From NCBI GenBank assembly GCA_012800735.1, contig JAAZIU010000041.1:1-37027 (forward strand): DNA of 37,027 nt, given 5' to 3'. The position numbers were made by a program, and so were the translations under genes. Below are positions 32,678-37,027 of the stretch, one piece after another. This DNA is from Clostridiales bacterium. Lineage in GTDB: Bacteria; Bacillota; Clostridia; Oscillospirales; CAG-272. The first letter of the stretch is position 1; each line of letters opens with the position of its first letter. The notes beneath the pieces were generated by a model. That model was not told the origin of the DNA. It saw only the letters and a list, made by a program, of their open reading frames with translations, and did no database searches.

Positions 32678-34156
32678 ATGTCCGAAAAGCTTATCAGTTC
32701 ATTGGTAAAAGCAACTGCAGTTCTGCTTTTATCCTGTATTATTTTTGCAACTGTTTCCTGCGCGGATAATGAAGCCGAGATGTCAATAGCGGAAGAAAAC
32801 GCCGCGGCGGATGAGGAAATAACTGCGGATATAACCACCGCAGAAACGACAACCGAGGATTATCTTGCAAAGTTTAACGAGGTCGATGTTTCCGGCAGAA
32901 CCTTCCGCATAATTGCTCAGGATACTGAGGAAAGAAATAATTTCTATCATGAAGACACCGCGGGTGATATAATAAACGACAGCATCAATGATCGTGACAA
33001 TAAGGTAAGAGAAGAACTCGGAATCGAGTTTGAATTCATTGCATATGAAGATCGTGAAAAGCTTGCGACAACCGTGCAAAAGACAATACTTGCAGGCGAT
33101 GACGCATATGATATGATCATTACCTCTCTTTCTGCCGGAATAAATAAACTCGCGTCTGCGGGGGTTTTGTTTGATTTGCGGCAGATACCCGCCTTAACTC
33201 TGGATTCGGAGCTTTGGAATCCTTCGATGTATAAAAACATGGAGTTAAACGGCAGACAGCTCGTAACCACTGGGAATGTCTCCGCTCAGTATCTTTTAAC
33301 TCCGATAGTTGTATTGTTCAATAAAAGACTTGCCGAAGATTACGGTATAGAGGACTTATATCAAACGGTAAATGAAGGCAAATGGACAATAGAGCGTATG
33401 AAGAATCTCATCGCCGATTTAAGCCAAGATCTTGACGGCAACGACAAGATGGATAAAAACGATTTTTACGGACTAACCGTTGACGGGACTTTCGGCAATG
33501 CGCTTTACGCCGCGGCAGGCATGAATACAATAGCTAAAGATGGCGACGCTTACTTTATTTCGATTGATTCAAAGGAGTCTGTCGATCTCATAGAGCGCTG
33601 CGCCGGAATCTTCGGCGACAGAGCTGTTGTTTTCAACGACAGACATGGCTCCGGCGCCTTTGAGGAAATATTCCGTAAAGGCAACGCGCTGTTTATGGAT
33701 CACACTTTGTTGGAGACAATGAGGTTCAGAGATATGGATGACGACTTCGGAATCATTCCCGTTCCGAAAGCCAACGAATCGATCGATAAATATTACACCG
33801 CCTGCAACACCTGGCTGCCGTCCGGAATCGCGGTACCTAAGACCTGCACCGATGTAGAATTTGTCGGTACCGTTATGGAAACCATGGCATATTATTCGAA
33901 AGAGTATATGATGCCCGCCTGCTATGAAGTAACACTTAAAGGCAAGGTTTCCCGCGACGAAGTTTTTTCAATAATGTTGGATCTGATATACGAGAATACC
34001 TCATATGATTTTATAACAATATTCAACTTTTCCGAAAGCGCAATTCTGTTGAGAGATGCAATGCTCGGTGAAACTCTTGAGTTTGTCTCAAAATATGAGA
34101 AAATCAAAGATAGAGTTCAGTCTCAGCTGAACGACCTGGTAGCTGTTGCCGGTTAA
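32678..34156 (+). CDS. solute-binding lipoprotein with embedded Ca-loop (copy 3)
   Basis: A 492-residue lipoprotein with AAAGAGG upstream of the ATG. The signal peptide ends FATVSC, followed by an acidic and Thr-rich tether of about 35 residues. Family marks are VSGRTFRIIAQDTEE, TAGDIINDSINDRDNKVREE, EGKWTIERMKNLI, the calcium loop DLDGNDKMDKNDFYGLT from residue 251, DDDFGIIPVPKANESIDKYY and a C-terminal helical region with YEVTLKGKVSRDEV. It resembles copies 1, 2 and 4 in layout but differs in many residues, suggesting a different ligand. It precedes a membrane-anchored alpha/beta hydrolase, but a separate promoter at 34209 splits them. Confidence 0.87.
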   Translation: MSEKLISSLVKATAVLLLSCIIFATVSCADNEAEMSIAEENAAADEEITADITTAETTTEDYLAKFNEVDVSGRTFRIIAQDTEERNNFYHEDTAGDIINDSINDRDNKVREELGIEFEFIAYEDREKLATTVQKTILAGDDAYDMIITSLSAGINKLASAGVLFDLRQIPALTLDSELWNPSMYKNMELNGRQLVTTGNVSAQYLLTPIVVLFNKRLAEDYGIEDLYQTVNEGKWTIERMKNLIADLSQDLDGNDKMDKNDFYGLTVDGTFGNALYAAAGMNTIAKDGDAYFISIDSKESVDLIERCAGIFGDRAVVFNDRHGSGAFEEIFRKGNALFMDHTLLETMRFRDMDDDFGIIPVPKANESIDKYYTACNTWLPSGIAVPKTCTDVEFVGTVMETMAYYSKEYMMPACYEVTLKGKVSRDEVFSIMLDLIYENTSYDFITIFNFSESAILLRDAMLGETLEFVSKYEKIKDRVQSQLNDLVAVAG

Positions 34157-34208
34157 ATTAACGTTTCTTATTTTTCGTGTTTATCGCCATATATAATCAG
34201 ATTAACGG

Positions 34209-34237
34209 TTGACCTTTTAGACAAAAAGTGGTATAAT
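34209..34237 (+). promoter_or_regulatory. sigma-A promoter for the alpha/beta hydrolase
   Basis: TTGACC (34209-34214), a 17-base spacer and TATAAT (34232-34237), about 85 bases before the ATG at 34322. Confidence 0.8.
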
Positions 34238-34321
34238 AATATCGCGGCAGGTTGCATGTCGTAATATTTCAATTTTATTTAACCGAGATTTTTTATATCA
34301 TTATTAAAGAGGGGTATTTCT

Positions 34322-35263
34322 ATGGAAAAAGTCAAAAAAACCGGCGGAGCCCTTAAAGTCGTGATTATTATTGTAAGCGTTTTACTCGCACTTGTGCTTA
34401 TTCTGCTTGCAGCCTCGATGGTAGTTATGGATATTGTATTTAAACAAAACTTCGGCACGCGAATTGATACCGGCTTTAACAACATGTATTTTATCGAAGA
34501 TTTCGAAGGTCTTACCGCCGATCGCCGCGAATTTAAGAACACCCGCGGAGATACATTGGTCGGTTATGTCTACCGCGCGGAAGGTGTCGATACCCCGAAG
34601 GGAGTTATCATTTCTGCTCACGGCTACGGCGCCGGCGGGCAGGTCGGATATATGGATATGTTCGATGTATTTGCCAAAGGCGGCTACCTTGTCTTCGGCT
34701 ATGACGCTACCGCAAACGACGAAAGCGGCGGTGAAATGGTCGGCGGCATGCCTCAGGGCATAGCCGATCTTGATAAGGCGATAAATTATATTCAAAGCGA
34801 TTCCGAGATGAAGGATCTTCCGATAGGCTTATTCGGTTTTTCCTGGGGAGCGTATTCGGGAGGCGCCGTGCTGAATTTCCATCCGGAAGTAAAAGCCGCC
34901 GCTCTCTTTTCCGGCTTCGATACATCGTTTGATATCATGGCTGCGCGCGGAGCCGAAATAATGCCTGATCAGATTGAACTGATAAAACCCTTTATGAGAC
35001 TTTACGAGTTGCTTAAATTCGGAAAATATTCTACCGCTTCAAACATAAGCGGATACAAAAAAACCGGCGCGGCGATCTGGGTGGTACACGGCGATGAGGA
35101 TACGGTTGTGCCACCGGAGATCGGAGTCGAGAAATATATTGCCGCTTTCGGAAATGATCCGCGTATCCGTTTGGATTATATCGAAGGCCGCGGTCATGAT
35201 GCAGATCTCTTCCGTGAACGCAAGGCTGAGCTTGTAGCTTTTTATGACGAACACTTAAAGTAA
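34322..35263 (+). CDS. membrane-anchored alpha/beta hydrolase
   Basis: A 313-residue protein with an N-terminal anchor helix (about residues 11-36) and a serine-hydrolase domain. The oxyanion region is IISAHGYGAGG, the nucleophile Ser174 in LFGFSWGAYSGG, the acid Asp258 in VVHGDEDTVVP and His292 in GRGHDAD, a full Ser-Asp-His triad. The DUF-type N-terminal ADRREFKNTRGDTLVGYVYR fits the YqkD-like/lysophospholipase group of membrane-tethered hydrolases. The active site probably faces outside, after one helix with a basic N-terminus inside. The substrate (ester, peptide or lipid) is unknown. Confidence 0.87.
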   Translation: MEKVKKTGGALKVVIIIVSVLLALVLILLAASMVVMDIVFKQNFGTRIDTGFNNMYFIEDFEGLTADRREFKNTRGDTLVGYVYRAEGVDTPKGVIISAHGYGAGGQVGYMDMFDVFAKGGYLVFGYDATANDESGGEMVGGMPQGIADLDKAINYIQSDSEMKDLPIGLFGFSWGAYSGGAVLNFHPEVKAAALFSGFDTSFDIMAARGAEIMPDQIELIKPFMRLYELLKFGKYSTASNISGYKKTGAAIWVVHGDEDTVVPPEIGVEKYIAAFGNDPRIRLDYIEGRGHDADLFRERKAELVAFYDEHLK

Positions 35264-35285
35264 TTCAAAACCACAAACATGAAAT

Positions 35286-35319
35286 CAGCTCCCCTTGAAA
35301 TGACTTGCAAGGGGAGCTG
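35286..35319. terminator. perfect inverted repeat between convergent genes
   Basis: CAGCTCCCCTTG and CAAGGGGAGCTG form a perfect 12-base stem over a 10-base loop, between two convergent stops. There is no long T tract on either side, so it may be a weak terminator or a transcript-end protecting stem. Confidence 0.65.
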
Positions 35320-35342
35320 TGCTAATATTGTAGCGATTTTAG

Positions 35343-36791
35343 TTACGGCATCTCTCTGAAAAGATCGATAGCTTTTGACAGACGCTTGATCGAAGCTTTT
35401 TCGTTTTTAGCATAGAATGAAGCGAAGGTGTCGATCTTTGCGCGGTTCATGTGGTCCAGGGTGTAAACAAGTCCCCACTCGTCGTAAAGGTCGGCAAAAT
35501 CACCTGTGCGGGTTGCGCAGATAATGTCGATCATTTCGGCGGAGTCATCGTCGCGGGCGCCTTTCTGTTTAAGCGCGACATCGTAAACCGCGGGCTTTAT
35601 CATCTTGTAGCCTTCAGCCGCAAGCGCTTCGAGGATTATTCCGGTGCGTTCGATTTCCGGCTGAATTGCGGCAATACCGAGCATATTTGAATGCGCCGAA
35701 CCGTGGCTGAAATAGCTGGTCTGAGCTTCGTCGTATTTCGGCAGCGGCAGTATGCCGTAATCATCTTCCATCGATCTCATCGACTTGTTTATGCAGGTTG
35801 ACAGCTTAGTGGTCATAAACAGACTGCGGCTGTCGATAAATATCGCTGAATCGGTATCGTTGTCAACTTTTGAATATTCGTATGCCACAGCCATATCATA
35901 CATTTTTTCGGCGATAGTCGCCATCTTCGGAGTGTTTATGACAAGCTCCGGCTCACCGTCGTCATTCGGTCGGGTTGTCGGCTGATCCATCGCAACCTGA
36001 TACATGAACATATATCCGGAGTTCCCGGTAAGGCCGAATAAATCATTTTCGCCGGTGACATTTCCGTCGCCGTCAAGGTCCGCGCCGAAGCTGTGTACGA
36101 CAGAGTTCATTTTGTCAATCGTCCAGACGCCGTCTTTTACATTTTTATAAAAGTTTTCGTCGGGAAGGTAGTTGCTGTTGAGCTTTTTGTTGAACAGTAT
36201 GCAGCCGGCTTCGGTTATATTGTCAACGTCTATAGTTCCGTAAGCGACAAATGAGCGGCCGAAAATCGAATAGTTTTCAATCAGCATGGTGTTCCACCAG
36301 GGGCGGCTGAAATCAAGATAATCGATTTTCGCAAGATCATACATAAGCTGCTTCAACACCATATCGCCAAGGAAGCGAAAGTGCGGTATGATAACGTCGG
36401 CCATGCAGTCGCCCGCAAGCAGGGCGGCGGTTATAACCGAGGTGTCCTCCCCGTCCGAGAGCAGAGGTTCGGCAATTATACAGTTAAATCTCTCCTCAAC
36501 TTTTTTGTTTCGGTCAAAAACAGCGTCGTTGACTATATCTCCGGTAGATTCTGCCTGCCAGAGTCCGTCCTTATGCGTTGGACAGCAGCTTCGGCAGTAA
36601 AGCTTGAACTCATATCCGCTGAAATCCATTTCCGGAAGATTATCGGGTTCCGGATCTTCCGTTACGGCAGGTCCGGTTTCGACTGAAGTTGTAGTTTCAG
36701 GCGCCTGGCTGCCTTTATCAGCTGCGCAGGAAATCAAAACAGAACAAATAATAAGCAGCGCAAATAAAATCGAAAACGACTTTTTATACAT
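35343..36791 (-). CDS. solute-binding lipoprotein with embedded Ca-loop (copy 4)
   Basis: A 482-residue lipoprotein with AAGGAG 9 bases before the ATG at 36791. The signal peptide MYKKSFSILFALLIICSVLI ends in the lipobox LISC. Family marks are FSGYEFKLYCRS, STGDIVNDAVFDRNKKVEER, RPWWNTMLIENYSIFG, DGVWTIDKMNSVV, the calcium loop DLDGDGNVTGENDLFGLT from residue 238, DDYGILPLPKYDEAQTSYFS and AYDVALKQKGARDDDSAEM in altered form near the C-terminus. It is the most canonical of the four copies. No transport genes adjoin it. It has its own promoter and is transcribed alone. Confidence 0.88.
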   Translation of the reverse strand: MYKKSFSILFALLIICSVLISCAADKGSQAPETTTSVETGPAVTEDPEPDNLPEMDFSGYEFKLYCRSCCPTHKDGLWQAESTGDIVNDAVFDRNKKVEERFNCIIAEPLLSDGEDTSVITAALLAGDCMADVIIPHFRFLGDMVLKQLMYDLAKIDYLDFSRPWWNTMLIENYSIFGRSFVAYGTIDVDNITEAGCILFNKKLNSNYLPDENFYKNVKDGVWTIDKMNSVVHSFGADLDGDGNVTGENDLFGLTGNSGYMFMYQVAMDQPTTRPNDDGEPELVINTPKMATIAEKMYDMAVAYEYSKVDNDTDSAIFIDSRSLFMTTKLSTCINKSMRSMEDDYGILPLPKYDEAQTSYFSHGSAHSNMLGIAAIQPEIERTGIILEALAAEGYKMIKPAVYDVALKQKGARDDDSAEMIDIICATRTGDFADLYDEWGLVYTLDHMNRAKIDTFASFYAKNEKASIKRLSKAIDLFREMP

Positions 36792-36842
36792 AATAGCATC
36801 TCCTTGTTGTTCCGGTCATTTTAGCCCTCATTTAACACAAAT

Positions 36843-36871
36843 ATTATATCATGAATCATATATAAAATCAA
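36843..36871 (-). promoter_or_regulatory. promoter for solute-binding lipoprotein copy 4
   Basis: On the reverse strand TTGATT (36871-36866), a 17-base spacer and TATAAT (36848-36843) within TGATATAAT, about 50 bases before the ATG at 36791. Confidence 0.65.
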
Positions 36872-36933
36872 TGGCGTTTGAATAATTTCTTAAACAAAGC
36901 TGTAGTGTTACAATAGATGTGACACTAAAGATA

Positions 36934-36962
36934 TTGAAAAAGTGATTGAGATCTGATAAAAT
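36934..36962 (+). promoter_or_regulatory. promoter in the transposase leader
   Basis: TTGAAA (36934-36939), a 17-base spacer and TAAAAT (36957-36962). It would start transcription near 36969, inside the inverted repeat that covers the start region of the terminal frame. Between it and the reverse lipoprotein lies an imperfect repeat AGTGTTAC/GTGACACT (36904-36926), perhaps near the element's left end. Confidence 0.6.
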
Positions 36963-37003
36963 AAAGTTGCCACACCAAAATTATCAGAAAAGGACTCAAT
37001 CAC
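36942..37003 (+). repeat. two-part inverted repeat around a ribosome binding site
   Basis: GTGATTGAG (36942-36950) pairs perfectly with CTCAATCAC (36995-37003), and inside it CTGATAA (36953-36959) pairs with TTATCAG (36981-36987). The AAAAGGA binding site (36988-36994) lies in the loop between the two stems, and the ATG at 37005 follows immediately. Confidence 0.75.
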
Positions 37004-37004
37004 C

Positions 37005-37027
37005 ATGAATATTATAACACAAAACAA
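37005..37027 (+). CDS. probable transposase, first codons only (3' truncated by window edge)
   Basis: Only seven complete codons are present (MNIITQN). From memory, clostridial helix-turn-helix IS transposases of the IS3/IS481 type often start M-IITQNTKYRQAV or similar. The leader has its own promoter and a translation-blocking type inverted repeat, as many insertion sequences do. The identity is a guess from a very short sequence. Confidence 0.4.

Noticed and set aside
1..37027. CRISPR arrays, tRNA, rRNA and riboswitches
   Set aside because: No regularly spaced repeats, no cloverleaf or conserved rRNA segments and no recognisable riboswitch core were seen on either strand by reading alone.

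Overview
This 37 kb window looks like a chromosome segment of an uncultured, anaerobic, polysaccharide-degrading Clostridia (Bacillota), of the Oscillospirales/Christensenellales kind. That placement is inference. It rests on strong AAGGAGG-type ribosome binding sites, near-consensus TTGACA/TATAAT promoters, many lipoproteins, and families common in such genomes: permease-less solute-binding lipoproteins, URO-D-like methyltransferases, Gfo/Idh/MocA oxidoreductases, GH95, GH36, GH172 and GH43-like enzymes. No rRNA, tRNA or CRISPR array was seen. No transcriptional regulator and no sugar permease are encoded here.

Layout. (1) 1-3.8 kb is AT-rich accessory DNA: the 3' end of an ABC exporter ATPase, a SAM methyltransferase, small orphan genes including a cysteine-rich small protein, the broken 3' end of another small gene, and a reverse-strand remnant resembling the start of an IS30-type transposase. 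(2) 3.86-14.85 kb is a tightly packed forward gene run ending in a terminator: lipoprotein, two-part ABC-2-like permease split by a frameshift at a T6 run, GH43-like enzyme, two URO-D-superfamily methyltransferases, second beta-propeller enzyme, secreted beta-helix lipoprotein, nitrilase-type amidase and Gfo/Idh/MocA oxidoreductase. (3) 15.1-17.7 kb is a GH95 fucosidase/galactosidase with its own promoter. (4) 18.1-22.1 kb (reverse) holds a GH36-like lipoprotein and a solute-binding lipoprotein, divergent from a second solute-binding lipoprotein and an oxidoreductase (22.4-25.1 kb). (5) 25.2-29.7 kb (reverse) is propeller glycosidase, URO-D-like protein and GH172. (6) 30-35.3 kb carries a metallophosphoesterase, a small membrane protein, a CE15-like esterase (reverse), a third solute-binding lipoprotein and a membrane-anchored alpha/beta hydrolase. 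(7) 35.3-36.8 kb (reverse) is a fourth solute-binding lipoprotein. The window closes on the first codons of a probable transposase whose start region sits in a long inverted repeat.

Taken together the locus reads as a glycan-utilisation region. Lipoproteins (GH36-like, beta-helix, four binding proteins) act at the surface. Enzymes without signal peptides (GH95, GH43-like, GH172, CE15-like) act inside. Oxidoreductases and URO-D-like methyltransferases would process released, perhaps O-methylated or otherwise modified, sugars. That last step is a hypothesis: no corrinoid protein is encoded in the window.

The most useful second-look items are the repeated pairing of URO-D-like proteins with glycosidases, the dockerin-like calcium loop at the same place in all four binding lipoproteins, the frameshifted duplicated permease, and the hairpin over the terminal transposase start.
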